From: Ceriagrion tenellum
Taxonomy: Eukaryota; Arthropoda; Insecta; Odonata; Coenagrionidae
Assembly (NCBI GenBank): GCA_963169105.1
Contig: OY720634.1
Location: 117,526,430-117,590,429 of the forward strand
Reading direction: 5' to 3'
Length of the DNA stretch: 64,000 nt
Shown: piece after piece, positions 11,625 to 24,376 of the stretch
Layout: each line of letters opens with the position of its first letter
How positions within the stretch are numbered: position 1 is the stretch's first letter
Made by a program: the position numbers and the translations under genes
The notes under the pieces: model-generated
What the model saw: only the letters and a program-made list of their open reading frames with translations
What the model was told of the DNA's origin: nothing
The model's database searches: none

Positions 11625-14600
11625 GTGGGGATAATTTTTTCATTTCCAGTTAACCAGTTAAATAATTGAGTGGTACCTTAGGAATTATTTTCAATCATCA
11701 ATGTAAGTTGAATTTTTTCTGGCAATTTGTCACTGGGAATCAATAGAAAGAATAAAATGTATCATCTGCGCTAAAATGTTTTCAGCACAAAAACATATTT
11801 AAAAATTGCGAGAATCTCTTACTCTTATTTACACATGCAATTCAGCTAATTACTTTCACAATCAAAAACAAAGCTGTAGCCCCGTTTTCCTGAGAATTCT
11901 AAGGAAAGATGGCCGGGAGGAGCTGACACTTGTTAACATAGTTTGTGAGACATAAAGTACATAAAATTCCGTAAATTTGATCCCATCATCCACAAAAACT
12001 CATCATTTTAAGAATAAAAACATTTCAGTTACTCGTCGAATTTCTTTTTAAATTCTTTCCACAAAAAATTAATCATTTTCCATGAAATATTGTAAGCAAT
12101 TTTAACAGAAAATTCTCAAAAAGTGAGTAAGTTCTAACGCATAGATCATGTTAACAGTGTAGATTTCGCATTTTTTCTGAATTCTATTGAAAATTGATGC
12201 ATTATTCAATGTAATATCTTGGATAAAATTACAAAAACCTCCTGTTAACTTCAAAGAAAAATTCAGTCTTCGAAACAAAGTTATCCGGTCGTTAAGATTA
12301 CCACACTCTTTGTTCTCATTGAATGTAACCATGCATAAAAATTAAATTGGAATATGGTCGCTAATATGAATGGAAAAAATCCTTACTCAAAATTTCTTGA
12401 ATTGCTAGCATGATAAAATGGAGGAAAAGTAGGCTATTTCAGTCCCTATCCACTTCGCCTCGCTCCATTATGATAAAAGGTGAAGTGCAAGAGTGGCAGA
12501 GTGCTTAGAAGCAACCAACGACAGAAAAATGAGTAGAACATCTAGAAGGTTCAGGAAATCTTCCAAGAACGTCTCAGTCTATTTACGCTGATAGCTTCCC
12601 TGAAAACTTATCTTCCTTGTATACAGACATCGGGTGAGATAATTAACTGCGCACTGGCTATAGCTTTAGAAAAATTTGTCAGAGCGAAAATAGAATATTA
12701 TCTTCAGAGGGAAACTCAAATACAAAACCGTTCAATTATTTAATTTTCTGCTTGCACGTTACTGCAACGATGAACAGCATTTAAGTCCCGTGCACGCTAT
12801 AATCATTTAAATTTTAAAGCATAACTAAGATTTTCGACCATTCACTAGATTACTCATAGTATCACAGGAAAGTTAATTATATTAAAATTATACCTACATT
12901 TTTTTGAACGATATATGGGTATGGCAGTTTCCACATGATTCTTTACAAAAATACCAGCGTATGAAATTGCCTCATTTTAGGTTACAATATATTCCCACTG
13001 TAGTAGATTCCAGATATCATGAATCGGTGTTTTGGTGCTGGTACTTTCATAGCACAATTACTAACTTTTATTCCTTTTCATTAAAATGTGAACTTAGAAT
13101 ATATTTCCATACGAACTTTATGAATGCAAACATTAAATAGGGAACTCAATATTCTTAGCGTCCACGGTTGTTCAAAGTTAAGTGTAATACTTCTACATCT
13201 GCATACTATCCTGCGAGCTACCGCATTAGGAAACCAGCCATGTTAAGATGTAAGGGATAAGGTTTTGGGAGGTGAAATGATGCCGTGTACTATTGAAGTG
13301 TATTTAGTGAAGCTTAACTTTTATTGTGGTTGCTTATTGTGTGGGGAAAGAACGAGTTTTTGTACCTATCTGTTCGGCAGTGTATCTCTTGGTGCAGCTG
13401 CTCTCTCTTATTGCTTAGCATAGTTGATGGGACAAAATTGATGGACGATGAATAATCAAAAATTAAGGAGATTGGAGAGGGATTATTGAGTTTTATACTG
13501 TACTTCTAAATAGCAAAAGATTGATTAATACATTGCATCAGAGGCAATTAGTTTTTGGACCGTAGTGCGGTTATTCAATAAAATTCTGTTTTTGTGAGAA
13601 GAGCAGATCAGGGTAAGCTCAATGCCGCTGCTGAGCTTGAAATGCTTAAAATTGTGGTAGTCTCTGGTCTTTTGCGACGAACAGTTTACTGCCGATGAGG
13701 CGCCTAATTTATCCTCGCCTCCCTCGACTTCTTAACGCCTCATCTCCTCTCTCCGCCCCACTCACGTCAGCAGTGACGCAAATGACCTCAATAGTGCGCC
13801 GCACCTTGCAATAACCAACTATGCAGCTTATTATCCCTCAAATAGGTACTGTTAAATAACCACAAATTGAAGCATTAATAAAAGTTTAACAATATTTCTT
13901 AAATTCTTCTTGTTCACAGTTTAACGTCATTTGAGGATCCACTGAAGTCTTCTTAGTTGTATTAGAAGTATTTTCTTAGATACTTTAATGTCTAGGGTAT
14001 CGGTTTTTTGAAGAAACTTTCCCAGCGCGGATTAAAGTAGCTGGTCTGATAACTTTTAAGAAATGAATCATGTAACACAAGTTTCACATTGAACTGCATA
14101 ATCCATTTTTTTGCCTCATTAATTTTGATGAACCATCTGTTTTTGAATATGTGAAGTATATGTACGCTTGAATGTATTTTTGCGTTCATTTTATCGGGAA
14201 TACATGAAGATATCCACCTTCATTTGTCATCAAATCACTTTTTACCTAAGGATCAATTAATCATAATAAGGTAAGTATCACTATGAAATCGTAAATACAC
14301 CGCATGTTATAATGGGAAAAGGTAACACCTTTGTTGGTAATAACTCTAGTCATCTATTACCCGAGAAGGAAGACATATTTTTTGAACTATAGCATGATAA
14401 TACAGAGTCTATTTCAGATATGTTATAGAATGTAGGAAATAGGTTTAATCTGCATTTACTGCCAAAAAAAATGTAGGGACCAGAATTCCTCTGGATGGTA
14501 ATTAAAATCGCGCGACTGAGCAGCGGTTGGATATATCATAACTATTATAAGGTTAATCTACCTATTAATGTAGATTAATAAAGAAAGGTGTAAAAATCCC

Positions 14601-15195
14601 CTAGGAGATCTCCTTCATTTTTTGGGATCTACCGCGTCTTTTGTTGGATAGTTACAACAGTTTCGCAGACAGTAGTGTCACCGCGTGACGTAGAGCACCG
14701 CGAAAGCCTTCATTCCCACATCCCTTAGATGGTTGTTGCAGGCACAGACTAAATTAATCTACCAGCTAAATTCCTTTCCTCATCTCAATACGCAACCTAA
14801 GTCTCTTCGTCTGGTCCATAAGAACGATTCTCTTCAATCCCTCTACTCACTTACTGAACGTACCCTCCCACACTGCGGCATTTAGCATCCCTATATCCTT
14901 GACCACCTCTTCCAACCACATAACAAGCCTCAAATTACCTATGTCACTTTTATTTGATAACCACTCACATGTGAATATTCATTTCATTTCTAGTTTTTTC
15001 CTCATTCTTTCTCGTGCCCAAGCTGAAGCCACTATAGCAGCCGCCAAACGAAAGGCATATATATGTGATGTCTCCTTTTTCTAAAGAGCACGTTTTCATA
15101 GATGTCTGTGGATTGTAACATATTAAACCATTATTCTAAGCTTTTAGAGGTAGAAGCGAATCTGTAGCCGTGCTCTTCGAAGCTAGCGCGCTTCT
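11625..15195. other. Unassigned AT-rich DNA with minor hairpins
   Basis: No protein domain recognised. Small structures: a 9-bp-arm hairpin at 14553-14578 (TTAATCTAC / GTAGATTAA) and a CGTCA/TGACG palindrome at about 13765-13780. A weak tRNA-like stretch (GTGGCAGAGTGCTTAG near 12490) may be an old SINE. Confidence 0.45.
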
Positions 15196-15204
15196 GAAAC
15201 ACCG

Positions 15205-15289
15205 CCGGCTGCCGCGACACTCCGACAAAAAACCATTCGGATTTTGCCGGAAATTCATAGAGCAGTGTCGGAGTGTCGCAACCGGCCGG
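15205..15289. repeat. GC-rich inverted repeat (hairpin 1)
   Basis: The left arm at 15205-15227 (CCGGCTGCCGCGACACTCCG) mirrors the right arm at 15266-15289 (TGTCGGAGTGTCGCAACCGG) with few differences, around a loop of about 38 nt. It is CpG-rich against an AT-rich background and sits 9 bp before hairpin 2, so the two may be halves of one foldback element. Confidence 0.75.
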
Positions 15290-15297
15290 ATCGGGAC

Positions 15298-15376
15298 CGT
15301 CTTAACGAGACACTGAGGCCAGTGACACTCGGTTTCTAATATCGAGTGTCAGACACTTTAGTGTCCCGTTAAGACG
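15298..15376. repeat. Inverted repeat (hairpin 2), CGTCTTAACG arms
   Basis: Outer arms CGTCTTAACG and CGTTAAGACG are perfectly complementary. The inner ACACT...GACACTCG / CGAGTGTC...AGTGTC also pair, giving a 79-bp foldback. The GTGTC/GACAC words recur in hairpin 1, suggesting a common transposon origin. No coding capacity. Confidence 0.75.
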
Positions 15377-15749
15377 CAGCTTTAAGATGAGAATGCATTT
15401 GAGTCCACAAAAATGTTGTTAGACTTAGTTACAGAGACCGAATTTCCCGCAAATTGATATATTATTTTACTGCCCTCGAGTCCTAAAATTATTGCTAGTA
15501 CTTTTAGGCTCTTACTTACAGTTATTTAAATATTACTGAAAATGATCAATAAAAACATGAGAAAGTAAAAAAATATTTAAAATAAAGAGACATGCTACAT
15601 AACTATATGAGTACGCATGGCATCACACTTACTAATACACTCATTTTCCTCCAGTTCTAGGGAGGATAGGTGCAGTAGATGTGTAAAATGAAATATATAT
15701 TCATTTCCATCCCATAGCAACGCTGGAGAAAGCGTGATAAACTCTTAGA

Positions 15750-16135
15750 TAACTCTGTGAAGCCGACTCATTTTTGGGAAACAAACGAGTGTCTCAGACA
15801 AAAAAAGTGCCCGACGACTTGGCACTCTCGGCCCCAGTGTGACGCATGGAGTGTGTCAAGGCACATAAATAGCCCATATCCCCTCTTATCAATCTTCCAA
15901 AAGCGTCCCCAATATTCCGCAAAGGAAGGCGTGAACGTTAACTCTCTATTTCTTTTACCCCTTCCCTTCTCCCGCATCGATCGGCGAATGGCCATTTCCT
16001 GCCATCCCATTGGCCGATATCGAGCTCCAATAAAGGGAGACGAGGCAAATCGAGCCGTCAAGCCACGCTCGCTCGTTCAGCGAGCGGAGGGTTCAGTCCA
16101 ATCGATTAGAGGCAACGGGAGGGTTTCGGCGTTTT
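15750..16135. promoter_or_regulatory. CpG-rich island with CCAAT boxes, candidate promoter
   Basis: GC rises sharply and several CCAAT/ATTGG words cluster here: CCAAT near 15908, ATTGG near 16009, CCAAT near 16025 and 16098. GCTCGCT/AGCGAGC forms a short palindrome at about 16068-16086. GTTCAGTCC (A at 16095) fits the arthropod initiator TCAKTY, without a TATA box. A 140-codon open frame (15757-16179 plus) and an antisense one both lack recognisable domains. Promoter identity is inferred from composition only, and orientation is uncertain. Confidence 0.3.
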
Positions 16136-16139
16136 ATTG

Positions 16140-18460
16140 TTTTCTTTTCTTTTCCGTTTTTGTCAAAACTGGCGGATAATTCGCATCCGACGCCAAAACT
16201 GGTGGTGAGCATCCATTTTTCCGGGCATAAATACTCCACTTATAACAAGATAGAGGATAAGATTCTTGATTCAGCGAGTCGCTGGAACACTTTGATATAC
16301 TGTGGCATTGAGATACACCCAATAACCTACTCCCTGGTCATCCATGAGCTTCATTCCATATTCAAATCAGGCTTACTTCAAGCAAAATTAGTAAAAACCT
16401 AATGGTAATAATTCATGCTATCAGCTTTCATTTGACCAAAATATTTACCTGAAAAATCCAGTCACGCTTTTCTTATTGCGTGACTATGGCAATAAAATAT
16501 TGTTGATAAAATATTAAACGTACATTTTTGACTCAATTAATTGCATCCCGTAATAGTTACAATTATGTTTCTTCCACTTTTTCGGCAAAATAATTGCGTT
16601 ATTTTCATATTAAGGTAGTTTGAGCGATATAGTCCCTAGTCATAATTCAACTTACACGTTTTAATTTTAGAATCTCTAGGAAGCATAAAATAACTATTTT
16701 TGAACTTATGGTGTCATATTATACTTTAACACGACTGAAGTTCTAATAAATTAAATAAAAATATGTATACAAGTCTTTAACTTGACTAATTTTTTTGGCG
16801 CAGTACTGTTAAAACTCCTTCAAAACGGAAGGTTTTTTTGTGATTATGAAAAAATTACTGCGGTGACAAGATGATTTATATTCAAAACTGATTGAAAAAC
16901 TACCAATTCCACGCAGCTAGTTTTTTGACGACATCTAGGTGTTATAAAGTCCTCATTTTTTTAGATAAGGTCTCGCTGGAGTGCAACCACGTGCCATTTC
17001 ACATGTAAAAGGGCTGGTATTTTTTGGAAAACATCTTGGCAAGTAGTGTGACAAGGAGCTGATACTTCAGTATCTTCGGAAGTGTGAGATGAGGTATGAG
17101 ATAAAATTCATTGATTTCTAGGTGAAATGAAATTTCGCTCAAACTACCTTAATCCAACTGAGAAGCCAGCACCAGAGCTAATTAATGAACTGCTGAGGTC
17201 ATATTTAATTGTGACTTTTAGTCCACTATTTAAATATGACTATGGAAATATACCACAAAGATACCAAAGATATTGTTTTATTTGAATTACTGGGTCCCTG
17301 CTCAACCTTTGATTTAGTTCCATTCCGTTACATTTTTCTTTATACATACAGTCGATAAATTCGACAGCTGCAAGAATACGTCATAATTCCACCATGAGTC
17401 ATCTTCTCTCTTTTTATGCATCTTACACAAAGCGTAAAACATCAATTTCTGTTGTAGTTTTTCCAAACTTACTGCAAAAGTCCTTTGAAGTGAGGATAAA
17501 TGAAATGCATAATGCAGGATTTAACTGCTCAATGATTATTTTTAGTATGGAGTTCTAAATCTAAATCAATCGTGTAAATACTGATTGAATAAGTCGCCAC
17601 CTGAATTAAAGGTTGAGTAAAATTCTAATCCTGCAGCAAGGAAGGTATGGTCAAAACCAATCACAAAGCGTGTAATTTGTAAAACGATGCTTAATTTGTT
17701 GTAGGGGAATTTTGCGGAAATACACATTTTCCACTATATACAGGGGAACGTATTGACCGTAAACCGTATTTCACTTTAACCATAGAAAGTTTATTTATAC
17801 CATGTCCGACCGAGGAACAGGCGAAATAATTTTCGGAGCATTACTAAGTACTAAAGATTCTTCCACCAAGATCGATCTATATTTATTTCGTTTGACTAAA
17901 TGCTAACTCCTAATATTTGAGGATAGTTTTTTATTTTTTGACCTCTTTTATTTTCTTTCTAGAATCTTTAATTATCAAAGATAATGTTGAAACAGCATAT
18001 CAAGGATAATGTTGGTAGCACAACCGTTGGCATTCACTCTTATTTTAGGGAAAGTGACCGTCGGCTTTCAGAACTTGATTCATATTTTCGAACAATTTCA
18101 AGTCCGTTATGAGTTAACTGGGATAAAAAAATATCTTTTAGATAAAATTTATAGACGTATAGCGTTATACCTTATTCCTGTCAGCCTCCTTTTTCTTTTA
18201 AATTCATATATTGTTCCCACGTTTAGCATACTAAGCGTATTAACTTTCAGATCAACATCCGTGAATCGCAAACTAATTCAGTTAGACTTCGGTCGCATTC
18301 AAACAATCGTAATAAAGCGGCGTTGTTTACGTTTTGGCTATTGAAATAAATATATTTCAGCTTTAGTATCATTATTTATAGAAACACAAATACTTCTAAG
18401 TTTTCTTCTTCCAAAAAAATCCAATAAATGTGATCGACCTCTCTGGTGATAGTAAATATA
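16140..18460. other. Unassigned AT-rich DNA
   Basis: No gene or repeat recognised. A 111-codon frame at 18009-18344 has a membrane-like hydrophobic stretch but no recognisable family and no splice context. Confidence 0.45.
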
Positions 18461-18462
18461 TC

Positions 18463-18668
18463 TTCGAAGAATTACTGCGCTGGCCGTGTAGTAACATTAA
18501 CGGTTAGGTGACCTAACTCTGTGAAATTCTCTGAGTAAAAATCATTTGCCTGGACTGAAATATGAGCTCAGACGAGTAGAGCCCCAGAGAATGACGGATT
18601 TCACACAGTTGAATGACCATCAGTCCGTTTACGTTACTCCGCGGCCATTTCTGCAGTTCTTTGAATTT
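18463..18668. mobile_element. MITE-like foldback, about 0.2 kb
   Basis: The left arm (about 18463-18535) and right arm (about 18585-18668) are inverted copies. GGCCGTGTAGTAAC faces a complement of GGCCGCGGAGTAAC, and TGTGAAATTCTCTG faces CAGAGAATGACGGATTTCACA, with similarity continuing outward through CTGCGCTGG/CTGCAG. The unpaired centre is about 50 bp. No coding capacity. The superfamily is unknown because the target duplication is not clear. Confidence 0.65.
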
Positions 18669-19599
18669 GTCTTAGTAAACACAATCGTGCTTTAAGTTGG
18701 GTATCACCTCGGATTTGGAAAGACAAAGTTGACTTTAGTCGAACGTCGACTTTTCACTTCAAAAATTGACTTTTATGAGGCTCACTTTTAATTTTCAAAG
18801 TCGATTAAATTTCGACTTAAGTCATCGACTAACGACTTTTGTACGACAGCGAATTCGAATTTCCGAATAATTTACTTCTTTGTACAAATTGAATTTGTTG
18901 TAGAACATGCTTAAGGGCCTGAAAACAATTTATTTTTTTCTCGAAGCACAAAAATGGCGAGGAGGAGTTAAAGTGGTGCCATTTTTAAATTTCTAGAGCA
19001 GCTATTTCACAGGGAGTCACACAATTATCCGAAGATACTAGCTAATTTGGTGATCGTGAGAATCGTCCAGATGAACTTCTTTTCCATTGCATGAGGAGCC
19101 AGTGGTTCATAGTAGAAGAGAAGACGTGTAGAACGAGTTGTACGAAACCATATCGCCAGCTTTTTTCAATCTCAACAGCTATGAGGCGTATGTTCGCTTT
19201 TCACTTTTTCATGTTCAGGCCGAAAAGATATGCTAGTGGCAAGTGTAGGTATGCTTGTTTTGTGTATCGACGTCGGTACGTGTTTTTCCTTCCTATCGAG
19301 TGGCATTTGGCACCAAATAAGGAGCGCAAGATTGCTAGGTAGGAGTGTTTTAGAAAATTGGAAGCTGGCAAAGTAAAGTGAATGGTTTGTTATTGAGAAT
19401 TTCATAAAACGGGAGCACCACTTTTCACATCGCTCACTGGAGAACCATACACTAAATTTTACTTGAAACTTAGAACACTGGAAACGGCAAAAAGAGAACT
19501 CGTGTGAGGAGCCATGGTCCTTTTCAAGCAAACCAAGGGAAAGGAAATGATGCGTATCCACGAGCACCTCTAATTTCTATTGTCATTATTAATAGTTTC

Positions 19600-19624
19600 G
19601 TTTCAGCCATGCGTGGGCTGAAAC
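19600..19624. repeat. Perfect 9-bp-arm hairpin inside the hAT-like element
   Basis: GTTTCAGCC and GGCTGAAAC pair perfectly around the 7-nt loop ATGCGTG. Confidence 0.8.
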
Positions 19625-20035
19625 TACACAGCTATGATTACTTTCTCAAGTTCTGTCATTTTGTCTTTTGCCAGTCTTTCATCCTTATGGTTCCCCATAC
19701 TCGTTCCTCCCCAAGAATACCCTGCTTTTTATCATCAACTCATCGAACAGGATCATCATCACCACAATTTTTCTTCTAAAAATTTCTGTTTCCTTCGTCT
19801 TTTGCCCTGACCCTATACCATTATAGATCAAGGCGAACTTATTCATGGGACATCTTCCCATTCATGTGGAAGGTAAGAGCAGTGAAAGACAAATGCTAAA
19901 GTGCGGATGTGCATGGTGTGTGCGCTCGCAAACGAAACCTATCCAGTAGAGGAAGAAAATCAAGTCAGAATTTCATTTTCTCCAACCAGTGGCCGTGAAG
20001 TCCCTTCCATTCTTGACAACATTGGTACCATGAGT

Positions 20036-20099
20036 AAATATATCTACCTCTTTATATAAATAATAATTCTTAAATATATCTACATAAATAATAATTCCA
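20036..20099. repeat. Short AT-rich tandem duplication
   Basis: The unit TAAATATATCTAC...ATAAATAATAATTC occurs twice. The first copy carries 7-8 extra bases in the middle. It lies inside the hAT-like element. Confidence 0.75.
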
Positions 20100-20774
20100 A
20101 AAAAATATATTTAAGAAAGATAGGGCTCACCGGAGAGGAAACAGAATACTAATGCGGCTATTCCGTGGCCCATTCCTCCTTCTGTTGCGGAAAGAATAGG
20201 AAATGTTTTCATAGCACCGATGATCTCTTGTCAAACTTTTTAACGCCTTTGTTCGTTACTACAATTGATTTCATTTTTTATTTCAAACATGACAACGTTT
20301 GAGAGATATGCATCGATTCTAATTTATATGTTGCTTTTCTAGAATAAAATTATTGTTTCTCGACAAATTTTTAGTTAGACAAAGTTAGCCTTAACTATTT
20401 TTTCCACAATGCAATCGCAACATTGTCATCTTTGATTAAACTCCGTTAAAATAACATAGTTTTGGTTTTCTTTAGCTATTTAAAAGCGTGTTCACTCAAT
20501 TTTTGGAACCTGAGATAAATTCAGAAAAAGTCGATGAAAGTCTACCGTAGTCTAGGTCTAGTTGTGCCGATTAGTCAATTTTCAAACTTGGAGCATCCAA
20601 AGTAGTAGTCGAAAGTCGACTTTGTCGGAACGATTTCAATCTCTAGCACCACCTCGTGGACAGTGGCGCTTAACTCGCGCACATGGGTAATCTATGGCAT
20701 TTATCCATGGTACCTGTGACGATAACTCGCTCCTTAAGGTCTATGAATTTGACAGTGGAAGTAAATACCTGGAT

Positions 20775-20880
20775 AGCAAAACTGGCCTAGACCAATTGGC
20801 GCGGTATCGAGGAGACTAGGTTGAAATCCTAGTCCAGCCGTACGATTTTTTCACTGTGAGTTCCACTCAAGTGGGTAAAT
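20775..20880 (+). mobile_element. tRNA-derived SINE, family 3
   Basis: A well-formed T-arm, CTAGG-TTGAAAT-CCTAG (about 20817-20833), is preceded by an A-box-like stretch near GGCGCGGTATCGAGG. It is followed by the body ATTTTTTCACTGTGAGTTCC, which matches the TTTTTTCTCTGAGGAATTCC body of the 44.1-44.3 kb copies. Confidence 0.55.
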
Positions 20881-20884
20881 TTAT

Positions 20885-22850
20885 ATGCTTGCTTTAGCAA
20901 TTTGCGATGCCGAAGATAATGATGACAGCGTAAAACAGAAGATAAAGGGCAATGTTCTTTTAAAAATAATAATAATAATGGTTGAATCCTGGCAGAAATT
21001 TTCACAGCAGGACTTTAAAGAGGATGATAAATTGGACGAAGTCTACGTAGCATCAAAGTTAGCTGCGAGTGTAAATGCAATTTCCCTTAAGGCACAAGAA
21101 TACTAATAAAAAAATCTCAATAAAATATCTTCGATATTTAAGTTAAATTGAATAAATTCGTACAAAAAATGTTTAATGCACAAAGTTTATCAACTGTCAA
21201 CGAAACTTATCAATAAATGATGTCTGGTAATTTTTAGTTCAGAAAAACGAGTATTTCTAAAACACCCGTTCATACTGAAAATTCGAGCCATATTACGATA
21301 TCAGAATTTATCTGCTTACACAATATAGTTGAGATAAATGCCTATCACTCGTGAAAATATCGGTCAATAATTTACATCAAACCCTTAACGTCAATTTCAT
21401 TTCCCCGCAGTAGTTTCATAAATTCCTAGTTCATCCGGGATCTTCTAATACGGGCTTTAGCATTGAAAAATACCTGTGAATTCACATGATGACGGTATTT
21501 TCTTTTCATGAAGCAAAAGCTTTTTTTCATGCATTATAACTGAATTCGTTAGTGATTGAAAGACATATCTATTTGCGAATATATTTTGGACAAGGGTATT
21601 AAATCAGGTTACTTGAAAAAATGGCAACGAAAGAAAATTTTTGCTAAACGGTCAAAGCTAATCTTAGATGGTGCTTTTAATCCGGTTACCAATATAAATC
21701 GATAAATCACCAATATTTGGCCTTCAGTCCTGACGATTGTCGCCAGCAACCTTGAGTGATATCGTAAAATTTTTTCAGCCTTGGGTCCGACCTTGTTGTG
21801 GATGTGAATTTAAATTCACCGTTTTGATTCAATGGCCAAAAAAAATACTAGTCCCTCGTCAAGTAGCTACGCGAGACTCTAAACTATAAAAATAAAATAC
21901 TAATGAAAACAATAAATTTGGCGCATTGTAGAAATGAAAAACAGAACTAGGACTATTGTTCCATATACGTTAGGTATTGTCTCTATTGCGAATTTCATAA
22001 AAAAATCTATCCTTACCACGTATCGTTTTCGATCTAAAAAGTAATTTTCAATTTTTTTAGACATATCAAACTGAATAGACAAACAAAAGTATTGCACTGT
22101 TAGCCGATACAGCCGATACAGGTTTTATTTACGCACTGAATTACTTGACAAGGCGCAAGAGGTGCACTATTGGCTGACTTCAATCCTCTGCCAAAGCGAT
22201 TGAGGATTTAATATCTCCTTTGATCTCTGTGTTTAATTTGTTGCGCCATATCCACGGATTCCATCATTCTGAAACCAGGAAAATTTGCGCTAAGCAGCAA
22301 TTTTGTCCCTTTCGAGGAACTCTTCAACATTGTTTTAATGTCAGAAAATGGTTGCCGTGAAATTTGATCAACAATACACTTTAGATAAGGAGTAATATAT
22401 ATAAAGGTACCTAATAGAAGTTGAATTTTAGCATTATTACCACCAAAAAATAGAGGTGTTAATTTATATATAAACTTGGAAGATAATTACAATTTTTAAA
22501 CAGTCATTAGCGTGTGGAATTGGTACTGGAAATCAAACGAAATTTATAACTACTAAAATCATACTTTGAAGTAAATTATTGGTTGTAATTTTGACATGTA
22601 ATTTACGATTAACTTGCTGGAATGATTAACTCACCGTTTCTCCAATTACCTCAAAGAAATATTGCAGTCATAACGGAGCCATTTAAGTCCAACCTTGAGA
22701 TGCTTGTTTAAAATTTCATCTAAATCTATGTCCGTAGCTCCCCCATGTAATTACGGATAATTTAGCATGAGCGTATATGAGAATCAGAGGAGAATTTATG
22801 GAATAATAATCGACCAAAAACGTCGGAAAGTTACTTAAAAGTCGACCCCT
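20885..22850. other. Unassigned AT-rich DNA
   Basis: No gene recognised. A (AAT)n run lies at about 20968-20982. Confidence 0.5.
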
Positions 22851-23350
22851 GACACTCTTGGGACTCTTAGTGTCACCCATTGAAGGTCTTCGCGGTCATT
22901 ATATTTTTGAAGCGGGGATATTATTACTCTGTCGCCGTATATCCTCACTGGTATTGTCTCGCTACGAGTGCACCCCTCGCGAGACCAAGAGAGAAAACCA
23001 AGCAGTAAATTTATTCCATCCCATTACCCGTCGAATGTCATTTAACATTAGACAAGCACTTGCGAGGCATTCCAGAACGTTCACCGCAGCTCTTGTTTTT
23101 TTTCTCCGCGGCGCTCATATATCGCGAAACGTTCCGCCCTCGTCATTAATCTTGAGCGTAGTAATTTGTCAGGGACACGTGGGGACCCTGTGGAGGAACC
23201 CTTTAAGGATCATCTATTAGATGGTCGTGCAGCTTCGCCAGCGGGGGGCACCCCCGGTGTCTTTCAAACCCTCTTGCCCTTGCACCAGGGCACGCTTCTC
23301 TACGAGTGCCCTCCCGAGGGATAACGTCAAGGCCAGAGAGAGAAGGGTTT
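22850..23350. other. GC-rich island
   Basis: A CpG-enriched stretch with open frames of up to 120 codons (22858-23220 plus), but without recognisable domains or convincing splice sites. Two sub-segments (near 22960-23030 and 23300-23370) share CTACGAGTGC, a GAGAGA-rich stretch and a CCATCC-type block, and may be an old duplication. It could be a promoter or 5' exon, but nothing in the sequence proves this. Confidence 0.35.
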
Positions 23351-24320
23351 CATTTTTCCATCCATTATATAAACGCCAGATCTCAGGATACACTTCGCAA
23401 GTCGACCGGTTTAACAATTTTTTCCCGCAAGTTGACCGTCATGTGTTATCTCCCGATCATTCGATGATGCAACCATATAAATACTCTACTTTTTGCTTCC
23501 AGAATCTTTGAGGAAAGTACTTTAGGTGCATGTTTTCTGTGTAGTATTAAAGTGGCATACCTAAAAAAGCCACGCTAATATGCTGATATTTTAACGCAAA
23601 TTATCGCGAAAATTATTACACTTGCAACTTACTTATGCAATAGATAAATTTTATAGAGATTTTCCGGCTGTGAAATGTAAAATACTACGGCTGAAATAAT
23701 TTTTAAAATATAAAACATTCATCACTCAATTTTTTCTTGAACACCTTACGCACATACATGAAATAAAGAAATCAATGGTTTGATAGTAGAGACGCAATTT
23801 GCGTGCCTATCGGTGATAATAAAAGTTTTTTCAACAGTAATCAAAAGATGTTTAAAACACATATTATACCATACATTTCTTGAAACATTAAGGTGTATTC
23901 CATGAAATGGGAAACCGTAGAAAGGAAAGTATGCAAAGGAAGTTAATAATTATTTAATTTCTGAATAGTTTACTGTCGAATGACTTTGAATCAAACTTTG
24001 GATTGTTTATATGTTTTAAACCACAATCATGCTATAAAAAGTGATAAGCATGTTTATAAAATTATCATGACATCACCGGGACATTAATTGAAAGCAAGTA
24101 ATGTTTAATAGAGAAATTCCTCATCAGTGTTTAAATTTTGAAGTCTGATCTATCTATCTCTGAGGATCAAGTAGAAGCATGAGAAACGGGGAGGAAGTTA
24201 GTCTTTTAATTTCTACGAGAATACGTCCCAAATAAAAACTATTATCATCATTGAGACATGATCTGCAAAAGAGAAAGGAACTTGTTGAATCTTGGCAATG
24301 TTTTGCCACAGACTTTATTA
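23351..24320. other. Unassigned AT-rich DNA
   Basis: No gene, RNA or repeat recognised. Confidence 0.5.
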
Positions 24321-24376
24321 AATTAAAACAGTTTGTATATTATCAACAACCTCTGCTGGCATAAGATATAATCACC
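24321..24376 (+). repeat. Dispersed repeat, copy 1 (CAACAACCTC)
   Basis: Shares AAATTAAAACAGTT, CAACAACCTC, GGCAT and ATAATCA in order with 24977-25032, about 656 bp downstream in the same orientation. Confidence 0.65.

Larger units (their letters stand above)
18709..20645. mobile_element. hAT-like non-autonomous transposon with imperfect 8-bp TSD
   Basis: Both ends carry the sub-terminal word ACAAAGTYGACTTT in opposite orientations (18723 and about 20625), amid many copies of AGTCGACTTT-like words. The right terminus, read inward, starts TAGAGATTG, which fits hAT ends. The left terminus (TCGGATTTGG) is a diverged version. Immediately outside are GTATCACC (18701-18708) and GCACCACC (20646-20653), an 8-bp duplication with two transitions; 8 bp is the hAT target-site length. 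The interior of about 1.7 kb has a 131-codon minus frame (19172-19567) with no recognisable transposase motif, so the element is non-autonomous or badly decayed. Confidence 0.6.

Noticed and set aside
18009..18344. 111-codon frame with hydrophobic stretches, possible membrane protein
   Set aside because: Hydrophobicity follows from T-rich codons in AT-rich DNA; no family resemblance and no gene structure.
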